Assembly (NCBI GenBank): GCA_002327525.1
Contig: DCWG01000013.1
Span: forward strand, 1-9,354
Length of the DNA stretch: 9,354 bases
Direction of reading: 5' to 3'
Source: Gammaproteobacteria bacterium UBA2168
GTDB lineage: Bacteria; Pseudomonadota; Gammaproteobacteria; Pseudomonadales; Azotimanducaceae
Under the pieces are notes generated by a model. It ran no database searches and was not told where the DNA came from. It was given only the letters and a program-made list of their open reading frames with translations. Position numbers and translations under genes: made by a program. Within the stretch, counting starts at the first letter, position 1, and each line of letters begins with the position of its first letter. Positions 1 through 6,839 of this stretch are shown in pieces.

Positions 1-155
1 AGCGCATCCACGTCCATGAGCTGTCGGTCTGCCGCATCGCGTAGCATTTCCAACAATTCATTGCGGTCTTCCGGCTCATCGTTGAAGAGATCAGACACCC
101 ACTCGAACATCGATCGGCGTTGTCCCTCTCCGGCACTTGCCTCCCGCCGTGTCAT
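1..155 (-). CDS. corC: CorC/YbeX-type CBS-domain protein, N-terminal fragment
   Basis: The first 51 codons are present and the gene continues beyond the left edge. The ATG lies at 155-153. The visible protein has a short basic, polar leader followed by FEWVSDLFNDEPEDRNELL and then EMLRDAADRQLMDVDAL. This is the standard opening of gammaproteobacterial CorC/YbeX (pattern: aromatic residue, short helix, EP-[KE]-[DN]-R-x-x-L). The full family protein carries two CBS domains and a CorC_HlyC domain; it is linked to Mg/Co efflux and to ribosome and membrane homeostasis, but none of those domains lies in the window. The start is five bases after the ybeY stop. Its Shine-Dalgarno AGGTGA contains the ybeY TGA, so translation is probably coupled to ybeY. 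The identification rests on this short N-terminus plus synteny. Confidence 0.85.
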   Translation of the reverse strand, partial: MTRREASAGEGQRRSMFEWVSDLFNDEPEDRNELLEMLRDAADRQLMDVDA

Positions 156-160
156 GCTGC

Positions 161-640
161 TCACCTGTTCTTTCCGGAGCTAGTGCCTCGATCGGAATAC
201 GGATCTGAGATCCCTAAACCCACGAGCACCTTCCTCTCCTTGTTTTCCATTTCTTTCGCTTCCCCATCGAATTGATGGTCGTAACCCAGAAGATGCAACA
301 CCCCATGCACTACCATGTGTGCATAGTGATGTTCTACACGCTTGTTCTGTTCTCGCGCCTCGCGCTCTACCACCGGTGCACATATCACGAGATCACCCAA
401 CAACGTTTCACCATCCGGAAGCCCATCCGCGACAAAGCTCAACACGTTGGTTGCCTCATCAATATCACGATACTGCGCATTCAGACGACGCCCTTCCCCG
501 TCACCGACGACCCGCACGCACACTTCTCGCTCGCGACCACCCAGCACGGCCACCACCCAACGTTCGATGTCACAAACATCTGGCAGCAAGTCGCTATCCG
601 CCACCAACTGCACATCAACCGGCATCGCGATCGCTGGCAT
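161..640 (-). CDS. ybeY: YbeY endoribonuclease / 16S rRNA maturation factor
   Basis: This is a single-strand-specific, zinc-dependent endoribonuclease that matures the 16S rRNA 3' end and takes part in 70S ribosome quality control in the cytoplasm. The protein is about 159 residues (E. coli YbeY has 155). It contains ATNVLSF, then LLGDLVIC, then the signature HMVVHGVLHLLGYDH, whose three histidines bind the metal (H-x3-H-x5-H). The C-terminus DPY is also typical. The start is ambiguous. ATG at 640 (MPAIAMPVD) has AGGA five bases upstream, which is why it was chosen. ATG at 625 (MPVDVQL) aligns better with homologue starts but has no Shine-Dalgarno. Either start overlaps the end of phoH (stop at 615-617), by 26 or 11 bases, as expected in the miaB-phoH-ybeY-corC operon. 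Confidence 0.95.
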   Translation of the reverse strand: MPAIAMPVDVQLVADSDLLPDVCDIERWVVAVLGGREREVCVRVVGDGEGRRLNAQYRDIDEATNVLSFVADGLPDGETLLGDLVICAPVVEREAREQNKRVEHHYAHMVVHGVLHLLGYDHQFDGEAKEMENKERKVLVGLGISDPYSDRGTSSGKNR

Positions 641-1838
641 CGGGTTCCTGATACTGCGCGTACGCGTCCACGATTTTCTGCACCAGCGGATGGCGCACCA
701 CGTCTTTGGATGAAAAGTGCATGAAACTAATGCCCTCCATCGCACGCAACACACCACGCACGTTGACGAGCCCCGACTTCTGCCCTCTCGGCAGATCTAT
801 CTGTGTTATGTCACCTGTGATTACAGCCGTGGAACCAAAACCGATACGCGTGAGAAACATCTTCATCTGCTCTACGGTCGTGTTCTGACTCTCATCGAGA
901 ATGATGAAGGCGTTGTTCAGCGTGCGTCCGCGCATGTACGCAAGCGGGGCTACTTCGATGATATTGCGCTCAATGGCCTTGTTGACCCGCTCCACACCCA
1001 TCATCTCGTAAAGCGCGTCATACAGCGGTCGCAGGTACGGGTCTATTTTCTGCGCCAGATCGCCCGGTAGGAAACCCAGTTTCTCACCGGCTTCCACGGC
1101 CGGTCGCACCAGCAGGATGCGTGCTACACGCTGGCTTTCGAGAGCTTCCACGGCGCAGGCGACTGCCAGATATGTCTTTCCGGTGCCTGCCGGACCGATT
1201 CCGAAATTGACATCGGAGTCGCGAATGGCACTGGTATAGGCTCTCTGGTTGGCACCCCTTGTTTTGATGGTCTTGCGCGGAGTGCGCACGACGAGATCGT
1301 CTGCCGAAGACGCCTCCGGTTCCTGCGTGCGTGCAAGCAGTGCGTCCACGCCGGATTCCTGCAGATACAGATGCACCAGATCCGGTTCGATGGTTTCCCG
1401 TTCGCGCGTCTCGACATAAAGCTGAGAAAGCAGCGCGCTCGCCGCCCGTATTCGCTGTTCGGTCCCGCTCACCTGAAACTGGTTGCCGCGCGAACGAATG
1501 TGTACGCCCAATCGCTTTTCCAGATGTTTGAGGTTCTGATCAAATGGACCGCACAGAGCGGCCAGCCGACGATTGTCGTTCGGTTCCAGGGTGACACTGG
1601 TGGTCAGTGCCACCACCTTATCAGGTTCGGCGTATTCGGCTTCGGCATACCCCGGCTGGCCTGCCCCGCTGTCCGGAGGCCAATACTGCCCGTCCATTTC
1701 CCTGTTTTTTTGCTCGCTATCCTGCTCGCTATGCTGTTTTCCGGCACCATCCGCACCGGACTCCCGGGCCTGCTCCCAGGATGGTTCATCGCTCAAGTTC
1801 GACTCTGTTTCGGACGTATCCCTAGCATAAGGACGCAA
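615..1838 (-). CDS. ybeZ: PhoH-like ATPase (YbeZ)
   Basis: This is a PhoH-family P-loop ATPase encoded just before YbeY; the family is associated with YbeY and RNA metabolism. Counting from the TTG at 1838 (407 aa), Walker A GPAGTGKT is at residues 215-222 and Walker B FIILDE at 311-316. Further family blocks are RPAVEAGEKLGFLPGD (245-260), APLAYMRGRT (297-306) and ITGDITQIDLPR (340-351). Homology to E. coli YbeZ (346 aa) begins only near residue 77 (TTSVTLEPNDN). The first 75 residues are an acidic, Ser/Gln/Glu-rich, probably disordered tail. The start is uncertain. TTG 1838 lies 20 bases after the miaB stop but has no clear Shine-Dalgarno. The first in-frame ATG is at 1697, with a purine run too close to it. 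GTGs near residues 75-76 would give a family-length protein but also lack a well-spaced ribosome site. The 3' end overlaps ybeY. Confidence 0.93.
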   Translation of the reverse strand: MRPYARDTSETESNLSDEPSWEQARESGADGAGKQHSEQDSEQKNREMDGQYWPPDSGAGQPGYAEAEYAEPDKVVALTTSVTLEPNDNRRLAALCGPFDQNLKHLEKRLGVHIRSRGNQFQVSGTEQRIRAASALLSQLYVETRERETIEPDLVHLYLQESGVDALLARTQEPEASSADDLVVRTPRKTIKTRGANQRAYTSAIRDSDVNFGIGPAGTGKTYLAVACAVEALESQRVARILLVRPAVEAGEKLGFLPGDLAQKIDPYLRPLYDALYEMMGVERVNKAIERNIIEVAPLAYMRGRTLNNAFIILDESQNTTVEQMKMFLTRIGFGSTAVITGDITQIDLPRGQKSGLVNVRGVLRAMEGISFMHFSSKDVVRHPLVQKIVDAYAQYQEPDASDRDAG

Positions 1839-1858
1839 GGGTTACAGTCAAATGACTT

Positions 1859-3223
1859 TTATGCAGCGCTCAACACGCCGCGAAGCGAGTTTGGCAGCGC
1901 CTCGCCGACATCGACTACCGCGAAGGTACCGATGAGTTCATCGTCCGCCGCCTCGAAGTTGACCACGCGATTATTTTCCGTGCGGCCCTGCAACTGAGCC
2001 GGGTCCTTCAGTGATCTGCCCGTCACCAGCACTTTCTGCCGCGTGCCGACCATGCCTGCCGCAATCGCCTGCGCCTGCGCGCGGATACGATCCTGCAGGA
2101 CGGCCAATCGGTGTTTCTTCACGCTTTCGGTGGTTGTGTCCGGCAGGCTCGCCGCCGGGGTACCGGGGCGTGGGCTGAATATGAAGGAAAACGAGACATC
2201 GAAACCAACCGTGTCGATCAGCGCCATGGTGGCCTCGAAATCGGCATCCGACTCACCGGGAAAGCCGATGATGAAATCCGACGACAGGGAGAGGTGTGGA
2301 CGGATTTCGCGCAGACGACGAATCTTGTCCTTGTACTCTAGCACTGTATGGCCACGCTTCATGGCCGCAAGCACCCTGTCCGAGCCCGACTGCACCGGCA
2401 GATGCAGGTGATCGACCAGCTGAGGCACGTTGCGGTATACCTCGATCAGGCTGTCAGAGAACTCCACGGGATGCGAGGTGGTGTAGCGAATGCGCTCTAT
2501 GCCAGGCACCTCCGCGACGTAGTGTATGAGCTCCGCCAGATCCGCCGCATCGCCTTCTATCTCACCCCGATAGGCGTTTACGTTCTGACCCAGCAGGTTG
2601 ATCTCGCGCACACCCTGGTTTGCCAGCGCCACCACCTCGCGCATGACAGCGATCACCGGGCGACTCACCTCCTCGCCTCGCGTGTAGGGCACCACGCAGA
2701 ACGTACAGTATTTGCTGCAGCCCTCCATGACAGACACACACGCCGTCGGTCCATCACAGCGCGGTTGCGGCAAGTGGTCGAACTTCTCGATCTCGGGAAA
2801 GCTGACGTCCACTACCGGGATGCCCTTGCGACGCTTCGCGTCCTCCACCATTTCCGGTAGCCGATGCAAGGTCTGCGGGCCGAAGATGACATCGACGAAC
2901 GGTGCGCGCCGGCCGATGGCCTCCCCCTCCTGACTGGCCACACAGCCACCGACGCCGATGATCACATCCGGGCGGCTGTCCTTGAGCCGCTTCCAACGCC
3001 CCAGCTGGTGAAAGACCTTCTCCTGAGCCTTTTCCCTTATGGAGCACGTGTTCAGCAGGATGAGATCGGCCTCCTGTTCAGAACCGCAGACCTCGTAGTC
3101 ATAGCTCTCACGCAGCAGATCCGCCATCCGCGCGGAGTCGTATTCGTTCATCTGACAGCCGTGTGTCTTCACGAACACCTTGGGCACTGGGATTACCTGG
3201 TCTGGCTCAATTGGGGCGCGCAT
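1859..3223 (-). CDS. miaB: tRNA-2-methylthio-N6-dimethylallyladenosine synthase MiaB
   Basis: This is a radical-SAM methylthiotransferase that converts i6A37 to ms2i6A37 in tRNAs reading UNN codons. The protein has 454 residues from ATG 3223 (E. coli: 474). Residues 15-100 form the UPF0004 domain, with [12 protein letters not shown] and the three auxiliary [4Fe-4S] cysteines C23, C60 (NTCSIREKA) and C94 (GGCVASQEG). The radical-SAM triad is C169-x3-C173-x2-C176 in [27 protein letters not shown] and HLPVQSGS follow, and a C-terminal TRAM-like segment (KVLVTGRS...[11 protein letters not shown]) is present. The open frame extends upstream to 3280, but that part crosses the promoter region and does not look like MiaB, so ATG 3223 was chosen; its Shine-Dalgarno is weak (AAGAG). 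It is the first gene of the miaB-phoH-ybeY-corC operon and diverges from the DUF1820 gene. Confidence 0.97.
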   Translation of the reverse strand: MRAPIEPDQVIPVPKVFVKTHGCQMNEYDSARMADLLRESYDYEVCGSEQEADLILLNTCSIREKAQEKVFHQLGRWKRLKDSRPDVIIGVGGCVASQEGEAIGRRAPFVDVIFGPQTLHRLPEMVEDAKRRKGIPVVDVSFPEIEKFDHLPQPRCDGPTACVSVMEGCSKYCTFCVVPYTRGEEVSRPVIAVMREVVALANQGVREINLLGQNVNAYRGEIEGDAADLAELIHYVAEVPGIERIRYTTSHPVEFSDSLIEVYRNVPQLVDHLHLPVQSGSDRVLAAMKRGHTVLEYKDKIRRLREIRPHLSLSSDFIIGFPGESDADFEATMALIDTVGFDVSFSFIFSPRPGTPAASLPDTTTESVKKHRLAVLQDRIRAQAQAIAAGMVGTRQKVLVTGRSLKDPAQLQGRTENNRVVNFEAADDELIGTFAVVDVGEALPNSLRGVLSAA

Positions 3224-3234
3224 TGTAAACGCTC

Positions 3235-3270
3235 TTGAAATTGGGGCAACGACCCCTATATAAGGGGGTC
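3235..3270 (+). promoter_or_regulatory. Sigma70-like promoter with palindromic -10 region, for the DUF1820 gene
   Basis: TTGAAA at 3235-3240 and TATATA at 3257-3262 (spacer 16), or TATAAG at 3259-3264 (spacer 18), form a good sigma70-type promoter reading right. It would leave a leader of roughly 40 bases before the ATG at 3310. The -10 box lies in the middle of an imperfect palindrome at 3251-3270: arms GACCCC and GGGGTC pair over six bases, with an extra G and an AT-rich centre. A dyad over a -10 box is a plausible operator. It is also the only intergenic DNA upstream of miaB, so it may affect both directions. This was called by eye, with no transcription data. Confidence 0.45.
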
Positions 3271-3309
3271 CGACCAACAACCGGGTGCCGCTTGGCGCCC
3301 AGCGAGACC

Positions 3310-3645
3310 ATGAACGACAACGCCCAACACATCTACAAAATTCTGTTCCACAATCAGGGACAGATCTACGAAATGTACGCCCATAGCATCTATCAGAGCG
3401 ATCTGTACGGCTTCATCGAAGTAGAAGACTACGTATTCGGCAAGCGTTCGCAGATGGTCATCGACCCGGGTGAAGACAAGCTGCGGAACGAATTCGAAGG
3501 TGTGCAACGTAGCTTCGTCCCCATGCACGCAGTGATCCGTATCGATGAGGTAGAGAAGGAAGGCGTGGCCAAGATCACCGACGGCAAGGGCGAGAACGTG
3601 ACCCCCTTCCCCATGCCCATGCCACGCGACGGTGGCAAGAGTTAG
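3310..3645 (+). CDS. DUF1820 family protein
   Basis: This is a small cytoplasmic protein of 111 residues, with no signal peptide or membrane segment. It matches the DUF1820 family (PF08850) from end to end: [17 protein letters not shown] at residues 8-24, then [16 protein letters not shown], then VIDPGEDKL, then [19 protein letters not shown]. The family is widespread in Gammaproteobacteria and its function is unknown. The ATG at 3310 was chosen because DUF1820 homology begins just after it. The open frame reaches back to 3235, but that part is the promoter region. The Shine-Dalgarno is weak (GCGAGA). The gene is divergent from miaB and convergent with the dehydrogenase remnant. The 89 bases between 3645 and 3735 hold nothing recognisable beyond a weak five-base hairpin at the 3735 stop codon. 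Confidence 0.93.
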   Translation: MNDNAQHIYKILFHNQGQIYEMYAHSIYQSDLYGFIEVEDYVFGKRSQMVIDPGEDKLRNEFEGVQRSFVPMHAVIRIDEVEKEGVAKITDGKGENVTPFPMPMPRDGGKS

Positions 3646-3734
3646 CCCTGACGTAGCAGCGAGAACCGACAACCACTCGCCCTGGGGGAACCAACCCGAC
3701 TAGTGCGCCTGAATCGCGGGCGACGACTCCGCCT

Positions 3735-4439
3735 TTAGGCGACGGCAAGGTTTCTGTTTCCGACCCTCGCGCCGCCCTGCTCGAGCAGGCTGCGGGCCAG
3801 GGCATCCGCCACTCGCTGGGTGCCCACCCGCTCGCGATCGGCCGGTTCGAAGATGCGCGTCAGACGCTCATCGATAGCGTCGATCCGCCGGGTTACCCAG
3901 GCCGGGTTGTCGCTACCAAGATACTCGTGCGCCACGCTAATCATGCCGCCCGCGTTGATCACGTAGTCCGGTGCGTAGAGTATGTCGCGTCCACGCAGCA
4001 CTTCGTCGACACCCGGCTCGCCAAGCTAATTGTTGGCCGCACCCGCCACCACCGGAGCGCGAATGGACAGCGCGCTGGGGGCAGACAACACGCCGCCGAG
4101 CGCGCAGGGCGCGACCACGTCGACGTCCTGGAACAGCACCTCGTCAACCGATACCACATTCGCGCCGAACTGCTCTACGGCGCATCGCACGTGCCGGTCA
4201 TCGATATCGGCCACTAAAAGATCAACGCCATGGCGATACAGGAGCTTTGCCAGCGCGAATCCAACGTTGCCAAGCCCCTGAATGGCCACACTGAGGCCCC
4301 TCCGGCTGCTCAACCCGAGACGATAACGAACTGAGGCCTGAATGCCCCGCAGCACCCCGAGCGCGGCCTTGGGTGAGGGATCACCGCCGATGCCGGCACA
4401 CTTACCCAGCCCGGAAACAAAACGCGTCTGCCCGGCCAA
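3735..4439 (-). pseudogene. Leu/Glu/Phe/Val dehydrogenase remnant: N-terminus lost, in-frame amber stop
   Basis: The minus-strand frame from 4439 to 3735 encodes the NAD-binding half of a Leu/Glu/Phe/Val dehydrogenase. It includes GGDPSPKAALGVLRG, the Rossmann motif AIQGLGNVG, ADIDD after the second strand, and APCALGG. Next comes AGAANN, a TAG at 4026-4028, and LGEP...GRDILYAPDYVINAGG. The family usually reads A-G-A-A-N-N-Q-L at this point, so TAG is most simply a CAG-to-TAG change. The reading frame continues to the normal family C-terminus and a TAA. The 5' end is also lost. The first recognisable residues (AGQTRFVSGL) correspond to roughly residue 140-150 of intact enzymes, so the substrate domain and the catalytic GGGK lysine are absent. 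Homology ends at the AT-rich inverted repeat at 4450-4490. Activity is very unlikely. Intact enzymes deaminate branched-chain amino acids to 2-oxo acids. Confidence 0.88.
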
Positions 4440-4449
4440 GATTGATATA

Positions 4450-4490
4450 TTATCCTAAATATTTAAACATATTAGGATAAAATTCCTAAT
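4450..4490. repeat. AT-rich nested inverted repeats (three TCCTAA/TTAGGA half-sites)
   Basis: Within a patch of about 50 bases that is far more AT-rich than its surroundings, two dyads share an arm. TTATCCTAAATAT (4450-4462) pairs with ATATTAGGATAA (4469-4480), with a single bulged A. ATTAGGA (4471-4477) pairs perfectly with TCCTAAT (4484-4490) across six bases. The half-sites alternate in orientation. The patch runs from the stop codon of the hydroxy acid oxidase gene to the point where homology to the dehydrogenase remnant begins. It may be a deletion or insertion scar, a protein-binding site, or a fragment of a small repeat element. It is not a standard intrinsic terminator, because the stem has almost no GC and no U-tract follows. 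Confidence 0.7.
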
Positions 4491-5559
4491 AACCTTCCTC
4501 TTCCAGATGTGGGAATGCGCTCAGAACGTGGGTGGGGACGATGGGATCCGCCTTCTCGAGCAATCCACGATTCAGTCCGTCGAGGCCCGCGACGCCCGCA
4601 AGCGCCATGGTCGTGATGATTTCGTGTTCCACCAGCCCCAGCATCTGCGCAACCGCGGCTTCACCACCAGCCGCCATCGCGAGCGCCTGAAGGCGCCCCA
4701 TACCAACGGCACTCGCTCCCAGGCACAGAGCCTTCACCACATCCGCACCGCGCATGAAGCCGCCATCCACGAGCACCGGCGCGCGCCCTTCCACCGCCTC
4801 CACCACTTCGGGCAGGGCGTCTATACAACCACGCGTATGATCGAGCTGCCGACCACCGTGATTGGACACATACACCACATCCACGCCCATCTCCACGCAG
4901 CGCCTCGCATCCTCCGCCACGTTCACTCCCTTTATCACCAGCGGTATGTCGAATTTCGATTTGATGTGCTCGACGGTTTCCCAGGTCATCTTCGACTGAT
5001 ATCCGAAATCGGCTACACCTACCTCCCGCCCCGAGGCCGGTACGTGGCGCTTGATGATGTCGCGCTCCCGGCGCGAGTACACCTGGGTGTCCACCGTGAG
5101 GCAGAAACCGGTGTAACCAGCCGCGATGGAGCGCTCGATGATATCGTCCATCCAGGCCTCGTCACCCACCAGATACAGCTGATAGATGCGCGGGCCCGGC
5201 ACGCGCTCGGCGAGCGTTTCGAAATCGGGCGTACACACGGAACTCAGAATCTGCAGCACCCCGAACTCGGCCGCGGCCCTCGCCACCGACTCGCCACCCC
5301 CCTCCTCGAACACCTGTATCGAGCCGATGGGGGGCATTACCACTGGTATGCGCAGCGGCACCCCGAGCAGCTCGGTGTTGGCGCTGACACCTGATACTTC
5401 GTTGAGAATGCGAGGACGAAACACCCACGAATCCACCGAATAACGGTTTCGTTTCAGCGCCGATTCGGTATCCGCGCCGCCAATGAGATAGTCCCACTGA
5501 TTCTTGTCGAGATTCTGCTTCGCCCGCTTGGCGATTTCGTGCAAGGTAAGGAATTGCAA
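4486..5559 (-). CDS. FMN-dependent alpha-hydroxy acid oxidase/dehydrogenase (LldD/glycolate oxidase family)
   Basis: This enzyme oxidises a 2-hydroxy acid to a 2-oxo acid through FMN in a TIM barrel. Residue numbers count from the TTG at 5574 (362 aa). Catalytic and cofactor positions of the family are kept: Y29 (WDYLIGGAD), Y134 (IYQLYLV), TVD 160-162 with RRERD 168-172, K215 (VIKGV), H239 and R242 in SNHGGRQLD, DGG 270-272, and R293. The substrate family is open. MPPIGSIQVFEEGGGE replaces the usual APTG...HPDGE loop, the segment between RRERD and K215 is short, and GRLQALA replaces the common GRPxL. The start was set at TTG 5559, which has GGTGGAG six bases upstream; TTG 5574 and GTG 5571 lack a Shine-Dalgarno. 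The gene diverges from the ferredoxin reductase and lies 46 bases before the dehydrogenase remnant. It might supply 2-oxo acids, but the substrate is not predictable. Confidence 0.88.
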   Translation of the reverse strand: MQFLTLHEIAKRAKQNLDKNQWDYLIGGADTESALKRNRYSVDSWVFRPRILNEVSGVSANTELLGVPLRIPVVMPPIGSIQVFEEGGGESVARAAAEFGVLQILSSVCTPDFETLAERVPGPRIYQLYLVGDEAWMDDIIERSIAAGYTGFCLTVDTQVYSRRERDIIKRHVPASGREVGVADFGYQSKMTWETVEHIKSKFDIPLVIKGVNVAEDARRCVEMGVDVVYVSNHGGRQLDHTRGCIDALPEVVEAVEGRAPVLVDGGFMRGADVVKALCLGASAVGMGRLQALAMAAGGEAAVAQMLGLVEHEIITTMALAGVAGLDGLNRGLLEKADPIVPTHVLSAFPHLEEEGY

Positions 5560-5618
5560 GGCCTGCTCCACCAAATACTTTCAGGCTAGAATGGCCGCTT
5601 TTGCTCAAGGACGCCACT

Positions 5619-6821
5619 ATGACGGCAATGGTCATCATTGGCGCAGGCCATGCTGCGGGCCAGGCAGCCGCAAGCCTGCGTCAGGAGAAATACGAAGGCG
5701 AGATCATCATTTTCGGGGATGAGCCCTACATTCCCTATCAACGCCCGCCATTGTCCAAACAGTACTTCTCCGGTGAGATGGAACTGGAGAAAGTCTATCT
5801 GCGGCCCGAGAAATTCTATTCCGATCGCAACATAACACTGAACATCGGCGTGCGCATCGAGTCCATCGACCCGAGTGCGAAAACCGTCACCGACACCGAC
5901 GGCAACACCACTTCCTACGAAAAACTGCTGATCGCCACTGGCAGCCGCCCCCGGATACTCGACATCGAGGGAAGCGATCTCGAAGGGCTGCACTACTTAC
6001 GGACCATCGCCGATGTCGACAGCATCCGCGCCGAGATGGGCGAAGGCAAGAAGGTCGTAATAGTGGGTGGCGGCTACATCGGGCTTGAGGTGGCCGCCGT
6101 ATGTGCGTCCTCTTTAATGGAAGTGCACGTGCTGGAGATGGAGGAACGCATTCTGCAACGCGTCACCACGCGGGCCATGTCCGAGTACTACCACAACCTG
6201 CACACCAGCCGGGGCGTAAACATCCACACCGCCACGATGGTCACCGGATTCCGCGGAGACGGCCGCGTCCGGCAGGTGCTGTGCGGAGATGAAGTGCTCG
6301 ACGCGGATCTCGTCGTCATCGGCATCGGCATCCTGCCGAACACCGAAATCGCCGAGGCGGCAGAATTGGCTTGCGATAACGGTATCGTCGTGGATGATCA
6401 CTGCCGGACCTCCAATCCCGACATCTATGCCGCCGGCGACTGCACCAATCACCCAAACGCCCTTCTCAACCGGCGTCTACGCCTGGAATCGGTGCCAAAT
6501 GCGATGGAACAGGCGCGCGTCGCCTGCGCCAACATATGCGGCGGAGACAAGACCTACGCATCGGTGCCCTGGTTCTGGTCGGATCAGTACGAGCTGAAAC
6601 TACAGATGGTCGGTTTCTCCGCCGACGGCAATACCGAAATCGTGCGCGGCAGCAAGGCAGATAATCAGTTTGCGGTATTTTACCTATCCGACGGGAAGCT
6701 CGTGGCAGCGGACGCAGTGAACAGTCCCAAGGAGTTCGTGCTGTGCCGGCAACTGGTTGGCAAGCCGGTAGATGCGAGCGTTCTCGAAGATCCGGACAGT
6801 GATCTCAACTCGCCGCTGTGA
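5619..6821 (+). CDS. FAD/NADH-dependent ferredoxin (rubredoxin) reductase, BphA4/putidaredoxin-reductase type
   Basis: This soluble flavoprotein of 400 residues transfers electrons from NAD(P)H to a small iron-sulfur protein that feeds oxygenases or P450s. The FAD motif is VIIGAGHAAG (5-14), ATGSRPR is at 106-112, and the NADH motif is VVIVGGGYIGLE (146-157). The second FAD motif IYAAGDCTN is at 269-277. PNAMEQAR (293-300) and PWFWSDQYELKLQMVG (317-332) mark the C-terminal reductase domain. ATG 5619 was chosen because AAGGA lies seven bases upstream; a TTG at 5601 is open but has no ribosome site. A weak -10-like TAGAAT occurs at 5587-5592 without a convincing -35. No ferredoxin, Rieske oxygenase or P450 gene is in the window, so the electron acceptor is unknown. 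The gene is convergent with the acyl-CoA dehydrogenase (18 bases between the stops). Confidence 0.93.
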   Translation: MTAMVIIGAGHAAGQAAASLRQEKYEGEIIIFGDEPYIPYQRPPLSKQYFSGEMELEKVYLRPEKFYSDRNITLNIGVRIESIDPSAKTVTDTDGNTTSYEKLLIATGSRPRILDIEGSDLEGLHYLRTIADVDSIRAEMGEGKKVVIVGGGYIGLEVAAVCASSLMEVHVLEMEERILQRVTTRAMSEYYHNLHTSRGVNIHTATMVTGFRGDGRVRQVLCGDEVLDADLVVIGIGILPNTEIAEAAELACDNGIVVDDHCRTSNPDIYAAGDCTNHPNALLNRRLRLESVPNAMEQARVACANICGGDKTYASVPWFWSDQYELKLQMVGFSADGNTEIVRGSKADNQFAVFYLSDGKLVAADAVNSPKEFVLCRQLVGKPVDASVLEDPDSDLNSPL

Positions 6822-6839
6822 CTCGTTCGGGGCACTCGG

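Noticed and set aside
272..724. Plus-strand open frames over ybeY
   Set aside because: They are antisense to YbeY, whose zinc motif and synteny are clear, and their translations show no recognisable domain.
1711..1736. Short direct repeat (TGCTCGCTAT twice) as a regulatory or mobile repeat
   Set aside because: It lies in the coding frame of the low-complexity PhoH N-terminal tail and simply encodes the repeated SEQ residues.
1371..1997. Plus-strand open frame of 208 codons over phoH and the end of miaB
   Set aside because: It crosses two well-supported minus-strand genes and shows no motif.
2348..2860. Plus-strand open frame of 170 codons inside miaB
   Set aside because: It is antisense to the radical-SAM core; its His/Arg-rich composition marks it as a shadow frame.
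3729..3745. Hairpin CGCC-TTTA-GGCG at the dehydrogenase stop codon as a terminator
   Set aside because: The stem is only four or five pairs and there is no T-tract on either strand.
4026..4028. Amber codon as a recoding (pyrrolysine) site
   Set aside because: The position is normally Gln, a single CAG-to-TAG change explains it, the gene has also lost its catalytic half, and no pyrrolysine machinery is visible.
4450..4490. Inverted repeat read as a Rho-independent terminator
   Set aside because: The stem is almost all A-T, and the minus-strand transcript has no U-run after it.
4507..5394. Long plus-strand open frame (295 codons)
   Set aside because: It lies antisense within the hydroxy acid oxidase gene. 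Its translation is His/Arg-rich with no family motif, as expected for a shadow frame in GC-rich DNA.
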